From Anas platyrhynchos (taxonomy: Eukaryota; Chordata; Aves; Anseriformes; Anatidae), in the NCBI RefSeq assembly GCF_047663525.1, contig NC_092612.1:963501-1027500 (forward strand): a DNA stretch of 64,000 bases. Reading direction: 5' to 3'. The notes under the pieces are model-generated. The model made no database searches. It was not told where the DNA came from and worked only from the letters and a program-made list of their open reading frames with translations. Shown here piece by piece: positions 38,879-52,100 of this stretch (position 1 is its first letter; every line of letters begins with the position of its first letter). The position numbers were made by a program, and so were the translations under genes.

Positions 38879-41800
38879 TGACTTCCAGCACGTTTAGGGC
38901 AGGGAGGAGGGGAAGAGAGGGACGCGAAGGGATTCACAACAGGCCCAGGAGAAGGGACAGAGTGTGCCTGTTCTGCGGCCGGGGCGGAAGAGGCATTTCC
39001 TTTGGCAGCGCTGTTTGCGTGCGGGGAGCAGCGCCTAAAAAATCCCACCCCGATCCTATCGGGGCCGTGTGGCTGGAAAATGAGGGGTCTGGGGGGCCCG
39101 TGGGGCTGCTGGCAGGACACTGCTGCCCTGCTCGGATCCGCTGGTGTTCGGCTGTGGCCGCATCCAGAGCACGGCAGTGATTTGGCTCGGTTCGGGAGCA
39201 GGAGAACTAAGGCAGAGAAGCAAGGGGAGCGTTTCCATCCGTGCTTTTGAACAAAAATCAACAGTTTTGGTTGCGGTGCCTGGCTTGGGGCAAGGGCCAC
39301 AACACCGCTGGGGCTCCGGAGGTGTTTGGGGTTGAGTTGTCCCTTGGTGAAACGGGCTGGAAAAATCTCAGGGCACATCCCGCAGATCCCCAGTACCCAA
39401 ATCATTTTTTTTTTTTGCTGCTTCCATCCACAGCAAGGGCCTGGCTTTCCTCTGCCTTCAATGCGAGGCACTGTGCAGGCTGCTGTGTGCACGCACAGCA
39501 CGGACCTGGAGCCCCTTCTCCCCTTCCCAACCCCTGCCGAACAGGGAAGAGTCCTCGCAGGGCGTGAGCGCGAGGATTTTTCCCCCCAGGGCCCAGATTC
39601 CCAGCTCCTGCCAGGAACATGACGTGAAAGCTCTCCCTAACAGATGGTTCCTTGCTGCGACGGGATTTCTTCACCTCCTTTCTGGCCAGATTGTGTTTTT
39701 GCAACAGAGAAGAGGGGGGGAAAGCCGGAGCTGAGAGTCAACAGCCTGTGACAGACCGGGCTCGGTCATCCACAAACAAGGGGGAATTTGACTTCTGGAG
39801 CTTGGGAAGTCCCGTGTCTCTCACCTGCCCTGTGCAGGAGGCTTTGCTTGCATCAGCTGCCTCCCTGCTCGGGCTGGGCTCTGCTCTGACACCCCAGTCC
39901 TGCTCTTTGCAAGACCAAAGCCAGCCCTGGGCTCTTCAAACCAACCCACCGCCACCTCTTTGCCTCTGGTGGCAGCCAGAATTTAAATCTGTTATTGTTA
40001 AGAGAGGAAGAAATGTTGGAAAGCAAAAGTTTTCTTGAGCCCCCATCCCTGCTCCATCTGGGTATCCCTTGGAAGGGCCCAACAGAGGTTGTGGATGATG
40101 GAAACAGTGAAGAAATAAGGACTTTTTCTAACTTTTCCACCGAGCACCTTTCGGGGAGCTTTTGGTGGTGCTTGGGGCCAGGGCTGCCACCCACGGGCTG
40201 CTGCTCTCCCTGCAGGCTCCATCCCCTGCTCCTCATCCCTGGGATGCTGCGGACATCTAGAGGGCTTTCCAGGAACGGCACGGGCTGTTGGCAGGGCTTG
40301 AATTCCTCCATCCCCATCCTTTTGGGGTTCACGGAGCTGCCAGGCTGCCCACATCGCTCCGTCCCCCCCTGCTCAGTCCTAGGCGCGCGTCTGGATGCGC
40401 TTCTGTGCGTCTGCTGCCCAAATGCTGCTGGCTGCTCACTTCTTTTTATTAGATTTTTGGCTTTTTGTCTTGCCAAATGCCTGGAGAGCACCTGGCCAAG
40501 CCCTCACTGAAACGTGCCCGTGTCGCCGTTCCCACGCACCTTTCCTGCTGGTGCCACCGGTGAGGCTTTGGCCATCAGGAACCCAACCCCAAATCTGACC
40601 CCAGGCTCTGGGGAGGACGTTTGCTCCTGGCTTTAGCATCTCGCTAACAAAACGTGCCACGGCGTGGTGTGAAATGCACCCCTCAAAGCAGTTTTTAGAG
40701 CGGTGTTACCGTTCTGAAGACCTGTGCCTGGTCTGGAGAGCTCTGGTTTGAAGGCTGGTGGCCATACACAGCTTTGTGCCCTCGCTGGAGCACCAGGAGC
40801 TGGCCAAGCCGGCTGCCTCTGCTCACCGGGTCATTTACAGCAAGGGGAAAGCTGCTAATGAAGATTCAGCTTTGGCTCCTACACCTCACGCCCCAAGAAA
40901 ATGCCTTGGCATTTCCCTACCTGCTGGAACTCGGAGCCAGATGGGATTTAAGGGACATTCCCCCAAGCCCCGGTGCTGTTGACAAGTGTGTACAAGGTCA
41001 GGCGAACCCCAGGTCGGATTTAGGCTGGGAATTCCCTTGCTGCAACCGCTCAGGTTGGGCATCTGTACGCAGAATGGCCCGAACCAGGCTCGCTTGTGAA
41101 AACGCTGGCCGGTGTTGCCGGGGTCTTTTTTAGCAGGTGACATACGCTAGGAAACCGAGGGCTCGATCCCAAGCCCGCTGACGTCAATGGAAATACTCCC
41201 GTCGACATCAATGGGCCTTGGATCCGCGCCTACGTTCCAGTTCTTTATTTCAGCCTGCAATCTGTCCGGGGTGGAAAGGGCTCCCTTCTCCCCGCAGCCT
41301 TCGGCACGTCTTCCAGAGGTCTTCCTTCCCCCAAAATCGTTACGCTTTGGATACAGAGCAGGGAACAATCCCGGGAGCGGGCTCCAGCCCGTTCAGCACC
41401 GTGCCCGCCTGGTTCCCCACCGGGCTGCGGCTCCGATTTACACCCAGTGTGGCACCTGAGACATCCAGGGCACGTGTGGGGTCATCCCAATTGCCTTCGC
41501 ATCGCTGGGGGTTCCTGGGGGCTCTCCTGTCCCTGATACACAGCCTTGGAGGTACCATGAGGTCTGGTACCATGAGCTCCTGCACGGAGCTCCGGGACTA
41601 TTCATGCTGCGGGCTGGTCGGGGCTGCTGAGGGTTTTGTCCCTTTGGGGGATCGTTGCCACCACCCCGGGGGACCCGTGACGTGGTGGAGAGGGGCGGCG
41701 AGGCCGGCTGGCTGCTCTCCTGCCTCGGCGCGGGTTTATATAAACCACAAAGTGCTCCGGAGTAAAAAGGAGCAGTGGGTGGAAGGCGAGATATTATTAT

Positions 41801-42283
41801 CTTCACCTGCTGCTGCCGACCAAAAGGAATGAGACGGATGGCAGGAAATGAGGACTTCAAAAATAGACACCTTTAATGTCAAAACGCTCAGGGATTAGCG
41901 AGAGCAGCGCACAAGGAACAGAGAAACTCTCACGCTAGTCACCGTGTGCCTCGAGGCTGTGGTGGAGGAGGAAATCATGCCGATAGGGCTAAGAAACATC
42001 TCTGCAATCACTGCTGGTGCAAGAGGCAGAGGTAAAAAAAAAATGGACCAAAGAATTTGGGGGTGCACCGAAATGTGACTTGCAAACCTCACTTTCTGCA
42101 TCCTCCTCACCTGGTGGTTTGCCGTTCTCCTTCCCCAGCCCAAATCCTGCCCCAGGGCTGCGAGGTTGGGGCTTTGCAAGGCGCTCGTGGCTCCGTGGGA
42201 CAGGGATGGCAAAGGTTTAATGAGTCCTCTTCGTTAAAAAAAAAATGCCTATGGAAAATATTTCTTAACTTATAGAACTCTGC

Positions 42284-42289
42284 TTTATT
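42284..42289 (-). terminator. HJV: Possible HJV polyadenylation signal (AATAAA)
   Basis: AATAAA on the minus strand about 1.07 kb after the HJV stop codon, in an AT-rich stretch (42230-42320). It is the first canonical hexamer I found downstream, so it is the best candidate. Confidence 0.4.
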
Positions 42290-43363
42290 TAAAACCTCTT
42301 AAATATATTAAACATCTCATTTGGCCTCACCTCCGTGTTTATGTACATCTGCGAATAGTTCCCCTGCCCACCAGTTCATCCGCAGGGCTTTTTGCCAGCT
42401 CGGTGGCTTTGTTATCAGTTCTCTTTTACAAGTCAAACCTGAACTGAAGTCTTGGCTAGATGTGAGCTGGGCCCAAAGGAGAGGAATGCCGAGTGGTATT
42501 TTTTTCTCCCTGAAACTCAATGCTGGTCCAAAGTCCAGAACTTGCTATATCGAGTCCTAGACAGGTGCCAAGACAACAAAGAAAAATAGCAACAGGAGCC
42601 TGAAATGGCGCAGACCTGAGGCTCTGCGACCGCAGAGGGCTGGGAATCAGTGGCACCAGCCCGGAGAAAGGAGGGCTCCGTACGGCAGGGTCAAATCCAG
42701 CTCTCGTGGAAAAAAAAACAACCCTCAGAGCTCGGTCATATCACTCCGATAACCGTCTGATTGCCTTGCTCCACGTGACTTCAGCAGCTGCGGTGTGGAG
42801 GGGCCCCAAATCCACCTGAAGACATTTTTTGACTGGTAGAAACTGGGATCTGGGCTTTGTTAGTGCTGAACCTGTGCGGTCCCTGAGCTGATGCCGGGTG
42901 TAGCAGTGCTGGAGGAGCTGCGGAAAGCAGGCTGATGGGGAGGACCGGTGTCTTGCCAGGGTCAAACCCAAACCCCGTTCTCAAACCCAAAAGCTTGGAG
43001 GGGCAGAGGCTGTCCGAGCACGCCTGCACCCTGCCTGTTTCTCTTTCTTTGGTACAGCCGCGATATCCTCACCTTTAGGAAAACCCACACCAGGATCCCA
43101 CATAAAAAACGGGGATGAGAGGAGCGAGGCTCCGCCGGTGCCATGCGTGCAGGAGCAGCGGAGACAACCTGGAGTCTCGGCGACTTCTGCCTCCGGCGCT
43201 CCCCTCTCCAAAGGTCTGGGGCTCCGATTCCTTCTCGCTGCAGAGCTACCTGATCCGAGACGAGGCATCTCTCTTGATCTGCCAGGCATGGGCCTTGAGT
43301 CAGCAGCGCTCTCGTCTTACCCCTGCTCTGTACTCCATGCCAGTGGCGAGTGGCCAGCAGGAC

Positions 43364-45772
43364 TTAAAAGTGCGACTGAAGAACCCAAAGACAAGCAGCG
43401 AGGAGGAGGAGGAGGAGGAAGGAAGGAGAGGCGTGCGGGCAGCCCGCCCCAGCCTGGAAGATGTGCAGCTTCTCAGCGTCGGGCAGGAAGACCCTGGCAT
43501 CCTCCAGGGCTCCGTGGGCTGCCATGGTGAAGTTGGCATCGCCGGAGGTCACCACGTCGAAGACGCAGGACTGGAAGTAGACGTCCTCCACCGGCAGCAT
43601 CTCCTTGCAGAGCGCCCGGGCCTCCTCGGCCGCCCCCCGGCTACGAGAGCAGCACTCACTGCGGGAGATGCGTTGGCTGCGGGGGCAGCCCCCCACGCAG
43701 AGCTGCAGGTCCTGCTCCTCCGTGAAGGCGCTCGCCACCTCCTCGGCCGCCCGGATGGAGAAGGAGAGCTGGCGGCCGGCCTGGCGGACGGCGATGGTGG
43801 TGCCGATGTACTGGGCTCGGATCTCCACGTGCCGCCCGGGGCTGAGCTCCCGGATGGCCAAACTGCTGCCCCCCGGCCTCTCGCCGCCGTTCACCGAGCC
43901 ATCCTCGAAGGCGGCGGGCAGGTTGCCGATTTCGGCCTGGTAAACCTTCTGGTCGATGCACTCCTTCATGTTCTTGAAGATGATGGTGAGCTGCGGAGAG
44001 CACAGCAGGGGGCGGGTTGGTGGCACCCACCCCAAGTCTCGTCTACGGGAGGGCAACGCAGATCCCACCCTTCTGCCCCCCCACCAGCTCGCCCACACCC
44101 CCACGGTCCTTTCAGGAAGCAATTTCCTTCCTTGATGCCATTTAATCAGCTACAAAGCAGGGAGGAGCCAAGCCTGGACGGAGCGCACAGCGGCACCCCG
44201 CACACCCCCCAATAACCCATCCCTGCGCTGCGATGGGAGCACTCCCTGCTCCCCAAATGACCTTCATACCCCTCGTTCTGAGCACATTAATGCCCAATCC
44301 CACAAGGGTTTAGCTGCCACTGCCCTCCCCAGCCCTTTTATCGAGGCAGGGAGCGCCCCACACCGCTGCACCCTGGAGGTGAGGGCTTTTTTTTGCCAAG
44401 CCCTAAGGCGCCGGCATTACCTTGCTCGTGACCGTAGCGTTGGACCCCTTGGCCACCGGGGCGCTGGTGGCTTGCACGAACAAGTAGTCGTTGTCCAAGA
44501 GGGGCCAGGAGCCCTCCACCCGGCAAGTGTGGAAGTCGTCGTGGAAGGTGCGGATGTGGGGGTCCCCGAAAGCCGCGCAGTGCTGGTAGCTGGGGGGCTG
44601 GCCGTGCTTGTAGAGGAAACTCTTCTCGTAGTCGCAGATATCCAAAGACTCGAAGCCCTGGTGGTTGGGAGCCGGGGGTCGGGGCCGGGGGGGGGACGTG
44701 GGACCCTCTTTGGAGCAGTTGTTTTGGATCATCAGGTCCTCGATGCCGTGGACGGCGGAGTGGAAGGCCAGGTCGCCCCGGCACGTGCGAGCCGTCTTGC
44801 GGGTGCAGTGGGAGTAGGAGCGGAGGGCGTTGCAGTACGCCGCCGTCCTGCCGGAGCCGCGCAGGTTGAGGGTGGCGGCCACGTACTCCGAGTTGCAGCG
44901 CAGGATCTTGCACTGGGAAGAAACTGGGAGAGAAGGGACAAGGACGAAGACGGCCCAGGGCGTCCCAGCAGAGCTGCAGGGGCGGGGAAGGGGCAGCCCC
45001 CACCGCCTCCCCACCACCGTCCCGCAACGGGAGCGCCCGCAATTAATGAGCTCGGGGGCTGGTTTAAGCGAGGGGAGGGAATGAACTCGGGGTTGCCAGC
45101 TGCAGAAAAACGGGCTGGGACCAGTGCAAAAAGGGACGGGGCTGAGGGGCTGTGCTGGGGCAGCTGGGACGTGAGATTGTGCCCGGGGCACGAGCGCGGC
45201 CGCGAGCCAGCGCTGCCACTGCGACCGTGACCCCGGGACGTGGCTCAGACCGAGATTCTTCGCCCCAGGGCTTGCCAGGGGACAAATGGGAATTTCTGAG
45301 CTGGGAAACCCCCTCCTCCCATTTCAGCCTTGGCCGGGCTGGGCAATCATCAGTCTTTTGTGATGGGCCGGACTGCACCAAGGACGTCCTGCCACCCGGG
45401 CTTCTTTCCTCCACGCTTCCACCCCTCCGGGAGGGCTAACAAACTCATCCCAGCGGGCACCAATTAAGCTCATTAAGCAGAGGGGTTATCAGGGAGAGCA
45501 GAGCCCTGGGGGGCTCCCCGGGGCATCCCCCTGCTGCCCACCCTACAACCGTGGAGGGATGAGGGCGCTCAGTGCCTGGGACCCCAAGGAGAGGCTTTTT
45601 GGCTCGCTCCAGTCCTCTCCAAACCCACCACGGTCGGGGTTTTGGCACCGCTCTGCCCGGGCAGCTCCTTACCATGCCTGCAGAAGAAGAGGAGGAGGAG
45701 GAAGAGCGCTGGAAGGAAGAATTTGGGGCTCTCCAGCTGCCCAGGGCTCTTACGGCAGGCAGCTTTCCCCAT
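43364..45772 (-). CDS. HJV: Hemojuvelin (RGM family member C), BMP co-receptor
   Basis: In other vertebrates hemojuvelin is a GPI-anchored BMP co-receptor that drives hepcidin expression in liver and so controls iron; it is also made in muscle. Three coding exons are 45673-45772, 44421-44923 and 43364-43990, joining to 409 aa (human 426). A signal peptide spans about residues 1-33, then [22 protein letters not shown] is at 82-84 in [19 protein letters not shown]. The self-cleavage site GDPH is at 153-156, followed by the vWD-like part. CVGGCP is at 299-304. The end has [17 protein letters not shown] and [18 protein letters not shown], and a hydrophobic GPI signal at about 390-409. FLPD-EKLH is HJV-like rather than RGMa or RGMb, and the neighbour TXNIP agrees. 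The second exon uses the more distal acceptor (CTCTCCCAG), since the nearer one breaks the frame. The human furin site is not conserved. Confidence 0.93.
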
Positions 45773-48700
45773 TCCAATCCATGCAGAGCCTGGGGGGTCG
45801 CTCAGCCGCTGGCTGCCCCCTGCCGCATCCGGCAGCTCCCCTGCGAGCAGAGAGAGGTGGGGTGGGAGAGCTGCAGCAGAAAGTGCCCGGGGCTGCAGGT
45901 ACAGAGCCACCAGCTGCAAAAACGCAGCCCTGCAGGGCTCGGCTGCACCGCTGCCTCCTGGGGAAGGCGAAATTTGGGGCAAAACCCCAGCGGGTTTGGT
46001 TTCTTTTGGCTGTTTTCAACCACTGCAGCTCGGGGATGCTTCCTGGCATAGGCACGAGCGGCCGATGCATGCGGAGAGGACCCGCGCTGCCCTACACGAT
46101 GGGTGCAGCGGGGGCTGCTCCATCCTTCTGACAGCCCCAGCGGGCGTGGGGCTGTGAAAACCCAAGCTCTGGAGCGCAGCATCCCAGGGCTTAGGAGCTG
46201 AAAAGCCAAATTCTTAGCGTGGCCACTGTGAAGCCCGCAGCCAGCACCGCCGGGTGCCACCAGCACCTCCTGCTCCACCCAAAAACCTTCCCCCCGCGGC
46301 CAGCACGTGGATGCTCCCCCTCTGAGCCCCCGGCGCTGGCTCTGGGTGCAGGAGGCTCGAGCTGGCCCGAGGGCGATGCGAGGAGCACGTCGCCACTCGC
46401 TGCACGTGGCCGGGGTCCAGCAGCTGGGGACCTGAGCCCTCAGCGGCTCAGTTAGCAGCTGGTTGTTAATCAGCCTTTTACAAACGTCCTTTTGAAGGTA
46501 CTGCACGAGAAATCTGTGGTTTTCCCCCTTCCTTTTTAGCTGTGTGCCATGCCAGGGGCTGCTGCCCGCGGCGATGCGCCCTGGGCAGCCCCAGGAGCGC
46601 GTCCTGCCGGCGCCGCGACTGCTGGCAAGCGAAAGCTGCACGCGGGAGGGAAAAAAGCCTGAAATCACGTCTTTTTTTGCAAAAAAAATACGTAAATAAA
46701 TAAATCAAGGCAGTCCTGCAGCGCTGTCTAGCACCTTCCAGCTCCCTTTGCTGTGGCTGCAGCCATCAAACAAACCCCATTAGCTGTCCTGGCTGGCGCG
46801 GTGACGTAGCCGCGCGTTGGCAGCCCCCCCACCCCCCCCGTGTCCCTCTGCCAGCTGGATTCATGGCAAACGGGGCAGGTGTCTGCAGCAAAAACATGCC
46901 TCAAACCTGCTGGCGAGGCTCCGGCTGCCAGCTGCTCTCAGAGGGAGGGAAACTGCTCCCTGCAGCCAGGGGCATGGGGACAGAGGTCCCGGTGCCACGG
47001 CCGGGAGCTGGGCTCACGTTTGGCACGGGACGCACAAGCTCTGCGCCTGCTCCGAGCCCCAGATCTTGGCCCAGGAGCTGCTGGAGCAGGCTGGGAGCTG
47101 CCACGCATCCCTCCTGGAGCTGGAGACTCCAACCCCTGGGGTTGGTGGCACGGAGGGGACGTGTCCCCGGCGCAGCGCTCGGTGCTGATAAGCAGCTGGT
47201 TAATGTGTAACGGGACAGCCTGGGGCACGGAGAGGCCCCACTATGTGGGACCTTCCTTGGGATGTCCTGATCCCAAGGAGAAAGGCGGCAGCAGCACCTG
47301 GAGACCCCCCTGGAGACCCTCCAGGAGCCCAAGGAGGTGCCTCGGTGGTTCCTGGACAGTTCCTGGGGCAGCAAAGGGTGCTTGGACACCCCACTCCTCC
47401 CATGGGGTCCCTGCTCGTGGCACCCCGGGGCACCCCTGGGTGCCTGCGCCAACGTCCTCCTGCCGGCACCCCCGTCCCTGCCCTTGCTTTGACGCAGCCC
47501 CGCTCACCTGCGTCGGCTTCCTCAGGACCCCCGGCCCTGGGGGCTCCTTCCCCGGTGGCCCCCCGGGCTGCCTTGTCCTTGTCCTTGTCACCCAGCTCCT
47601 TGTCACCCACGTGCCAGCCTCCGTCCTCGGCACCTGCCTGGCCTCGCAGCCGGCTGAAAGCCGAGGTGCTGCTTCGGGGAGCAGACCCCGCTCCTCCTCT
47701 TCCTCGCTACCTTTGCTCCGGGCCTCTTCCCCCTGGCGGGGCAGGGGATGGGTGTCGAAATCGAGCCGCCTAAATTTAGCCAGGCGAAAACCCGGCCAAG
47801 AACAACAAGCACGGGGTGCGGAGGGAGAGGGTGCATGGCATGGGGGGACGGGGGCTGCTCGGGGCAGAACAAGCTGAAATCCGCAGCCAGGCTCGTGTTT
47901 TACGTGCCTCAGCCCATCTTCCTCGTGGGTTGTGGTTCGAGGAAGGGAAAACAAGGAATAAAAAGCAGCTTGGGTCCAAATCCCAGCTGGTGGTGCATCA
48001 GCAGCCACCGGAGGAGGGAGGCTTTGGGTGCCCGGTTATTTTTTTGCCCCTGGACGCACGGAGGCTTTGCAGCTCCCTTCCCTGCCCGGTATTTATGTGC
48101 CGGGTCTGTTACCTGGTAACGAGGGATAACCGGAGAGTGGAAAAAATCTTGTTTAAAAAAAATAACACCCCAATCCCAGCACAGCAGCCTCCCGAGGTCC
48201 GTGCTGGGTGCCCGGCATCCTCCCGTCTGCCTTCCCCCGCAGCGAGCCCCCGGCACCGACACGGAGCTGGGGAATCGGTTACACGCGGGGCGGGGGCCGG
48301 GCAGGTGGGAATTCCTCCGGGAACGGCAGCCGGGGCCATCTGGGCTGGGCGAGAGCCGCTCGGCATCCCACCCAGCCGCCTCGTTTGGCCGGGGGAGATT
48401 TCGTTTGGAGGAACCAGGCTGGGGCGTCCCGGCTGCCGCAGCCTCGAGGGGAGAAGCTGGGCAATGGGGCACCCCTGGGCTGGGTGCTGGGGGTGCTGGG
48501 GGGGTGCTGGATCCTGAAATGAAGCCATCGGCTGCTTCAGCATCGTTGGGATGAGGCAGCTCTCCGAGCCGGGGCTGGAGGCACACGTTGGGTCGAGGAG
48601 GCTGGGAATTTCTCCCAGGCTGGCAGAGCGGCGCGGTGCCGAGCCAAAAGCAGCTGCCATCGAACCTCTTCGGAAAGCCAGCGCCCAGCTTCCCACCAGA

Positions 48701-49009
48701 GGAATCAGCTGGAGGTTTGGGAGGCGCAAAAACCCCGATCCCGCCAGCTGGGTCCCCGAATCCTGCCACCATGAGGCTGGGGAGCTGTCCGCAGAGCAGC
48801 TGGACTCGCCCCAACCCTCCTGTCCCGAAGGATGAGGGCTTCCTGAGCATGGGGAGCGGGAAAAGACCCCGGTCGTGGTGCGAAGCAGGCAGTGGGGGGC
48901 TTTCTCTGAGCATCACCCCCGTGGACGCTCATCTGGGGAAGGCTGGAGGTCGAGCTGGTGCCGTCACGGCTCAGCCCCAGCCCCAGCACCACGAGTTTGG
49001 CAAGGATTT

Positions 49010-49110
49010 GGTATCGCAGGACGGTTTGGGCTGGAAGGGACCTTAAAGATCCCCCGGTTCCAACACCACCCCCTGCGGCAGGGTCTAACCCCGGGGCTTT
49101 CGAGGTTGGA
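49010..49110 (-). mobile_element. CR1 LINE 3' fragment
   Basis: The plus strand reads GGTTTGGGCTGGAAGGGACC then TTAAAGATCCCCCGGTTCCA, the reverse complement of the well-known avian CR1 3' region. It is about 100 bp, strongly 5'-truncated, with a diverged end. Confidence 0.88.
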
Positions 49111-52100
49111 TTCGCCCTGGGAGAACAGCCCCTGCTCAGCTCCGAGCTGCAACCCCCCTGCTACAGGGGTCATCGGGAGCACCCCGGGGGGGTTTGCACC
49201 CAAACCAGCCAGCGTGGAGGGGGACGCTCAGCAAATCACACCCCAAGCACTGGTCTCAGAGGAGCTGCCTGCCTCCGTCAGGGCTTTGGATGCATCTGGC
49301 CGGGGGCAGAGCAGCCGCCAGCATCGCTCGCCGTGCCGCTGAGCGCCTACGGCTCGTGCCCCCGAGCATCCCTCGGGTACGGGGCCAGCCAGGGAGGAGC
49401 CGTGAGCATCGTCCCCGTGCCTGCTCCCACCTTGGGATCACGGTCGGAAGAGGAGCAGGTGCCTGAGAAGCCAGGATTCACCAGGCAGAGGGTGCCAGCT
49501 CCTTGGAAGAGAAGCTCTCGCTTCCCTCCGACGGAGAGGACGCGTGCGCGGTGCTCAACCCCAACGCCTTCACCACGCCGGGCACGGAGCCCCCTCCCCT
49601 GTCCCACCCGGCACAGAGGATCCCCGTGCTCCACTCACCCCGGCAGCAGTGGGTCGTGCTGCCCAAGGCCCCCCAGCTCCTCGGGCACGAGGCTTCGCTC
49701 CGGGTCCCCCCCTGGGGTGGCAGCGAGGGGGGAATCGAGCCCGTTACTGCCCGGGCTCGGTGGGGAGGGAGCGGAAAACAGCTGAGCTTTACGACAGCCC
49801 GATCCGTCACCGCAGGAGGAGAGGGGCTAAGTCGGTGCTTTAAAAATAGCCAGCAGTATTTTTGATCCCGAAAGCTGGATTCCAGTGGGGAGGGGAAGGG
49901 AAAGGGAGGGGGAGCCCAAGGTTTCCGCACGGCACGCGCCACGCGTGGGGTGGGCGCGGGGTCCTGGTGGGACCGGGAGGAGCTGCGGGTCCTGGGGGGT
50001 CTCCATGGGCTCTGCAGCCTGAATCCCACCTCTGGGGACCCCCAGGAGGGCTCCCATTTCGGCTGCACCCCAAGCACAGAGCACCCACATGGAGCACGGG
50101 GCCTGCGGGGAAGGGCCCTTCTCCCAGCCCTGCGAGGAGGGAGCTGGAAAACCCAACAGATTTCTGCAAATCTTGCATGAAATTCAGGTTTTCTTCCAGG
50201 TTTCGCCAGCTTTCCCGCTCCTTGCTGGGAGGAGCAGAAATCTCGGTGCTGCAGCCGGAGAGGGGAGACCTCGAGGAGACCAGGGGAGGCCTGGGGAGCT
50301 GCACCCTACAACCGCAGGCCCCCCCTGAGCCCCCTGCCCGCACCCACACGGGGCTGGCATCCCTCGGCCCCCTTTGGAGCAAAAGATCCCAGTCCCGTGC
50401 CCGGGCAGCGCTCCCGAGATGCCGACACGCAGATAAATCACCCACCCACGGCACCTGCTCAGCAGCTGCGGGGCTGGGGAGCTCTAAAAAAAGCTGGGAG
50501 CAGATGGGGCCGGACCCCCCCTCACCCCCCTTTTTTGTTTTTACACCCTACTCGCTTTGGCCAGCGGTGCGGGAAGGCGGCGATGCCGGGGGGGCAGCTT
50601 TGGAAAGCATCGCGCTGCCTCCCCCTGCCTCAGTTTCCCCGTCCCTTACCGCAGCGCCCCGGGGGGGGGGGGATTTGGGGCCGGGTCCCGCTGCGTGGGT
50701 GCTTTTGGGGGTGGGGGTCCCCCCCCTTTTTGTCCCACTCCCCGTGCGCAGAGCCCAGGCAGGGCGCACGCAGGATGCGCCCTGGGGCTGGTGGAGAGGG
50801 GGGGGGGACCCTTGGGGACAGGGGGGACACGGGGCCACCAGGTGGCAGCAGCACGTCGCGAGTGGCAGCAGGGACCCGTGGGGAGGGGGGGGGGCTGTGG
50901 GGCGGCCCTGCCGGGGCCAGCGAAGGGCTCGGGGGGCTTTTGGGGGGGTCGGCTCCGTGCCTCAGTTTCCCCACTCCTCCTTCCACGCTCATCGAGGCGC
51001 GCTGCGGCCCGGTTAAAGGAGGGATAAAACCAGGCTGGGGGGGGTTGGAAATCATCCCCGGGGGGGTCTTGGGGAGAGGCCCCAGCCCTCTAAGGGCTCG
51101 CCCACCCAGCTCCAAGCTGGTGGCAAAATTGGGGAAAATCACCCGGGGTTGGGGCCGCTCAAATCTCCAGCGCTGTTTCCGTCGGTCAGCAGCTGGTGCT
51201 GGGATTTTGAGATGGTTTTTGGATGCTTTGAGCAGAGATTTGGGGAGAGATTTGGGGCTGGGGGGGGGGGAGGGGGGACACATCTCTGCCCATGGCTGTC
51301 CTGCAGGGAAGGGATTTTCCTCGCTCCTGGATGGAAGGAAATGAATTCCCAGCTGCAGCCCAAGAATACCTGGAAATGGTTGGGTTTGAAAGGGGGAAAA
51401 AATAAAAAACAGCCTTCAATTTATGGGATTGTTTAGGAAGGGAAATAGAGAAATATCCACACGCGCACACCCCCCCCCGATGCGTGAGGGATCGGAAAAT
51501 GCAGTAAATCACCCGGAGCCTTCCCAAACTCGGTGCAATTGTGTGGCCGTGACACGGGACTCGAGGGGGCTTCCTCTCCGGGGCCTGGGCTGGGAGGGGA
51601 GGAAGAAACGGAGGGGGGGGGGGTCCCGGTGCCCCCAGTGCCCTGCCGAGCTGCGCTTCGGAGCAGGGTTTTCCAGGCCCCCCCTGCCCCTGCGCTCTCC
51701 TGGGGTGCCGGGCACGTCCCCAGTGCCGGTGCCGCTCGCTGTCACCCATCCGTGTGGCACCGGGTGCCCCGTCCCAACCACCTCCCCCCAATGTCTGTGG
51801 TCCCTACAGCGGGGCAGCAGCCCTGACCCCATTGCCTGCCACCCATGGGTGCCTCTAAAATTGGGGTGCTCCCACTTTGCCCCTGCTGAGCTTTGCAATT
51901 TGCCCTCACACCAGGCAGCCGGGAGCGCCGTGCTCTGCTCCAGCGCTCTCGGAGCTCAAATGGGGCTCCGAATCCGACCCGGAGCACGGGGAAAGGCGTG
52001 AATCCCCAGAGATTAGAGGGTTGGGTTGGGTTGTTGCTTTTTTTTTTTTTTTTTTTTTCCACAAAGCCATTCAGGGCCTGGAAAGGCTGCCTCTGTCCCC

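Larger units (their letters stand above)
36241..42280. other. Spacer between TXNIP promoter and HJV 3' end
   Basis: About 6 kb with no supported gene. A short repeat (36555-36725) and a CArG box (38869-38878) are listed. From about 37200 to 42250 the base composition becomes more even and homopolymer runs are fewer, so enhancer sequence is likely. A TATA-like TTTATATAAACC lies near 41725-41737, followed by an ACCACA site, without a visible gene behind it. Confidence 0.45.

Noticed and set aside
44911-44919. Nearer splice acceptor TTCTTCCCAG for HJV exon 2
   Set aside because: Using it shifts the frame relative to the first exon; the acceptor 11 bp further upstream (CTCTCCCAG) keeps it and restores SSQCKILRC.
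46840-47877. 345-residue plus-strand frame right of HJV
   Set aside because: No repeat explains it, but it has no family similarity, no splice context and low-complexity Gly/Pro/Arg composition typical of chance frames in GC-rich DNA.
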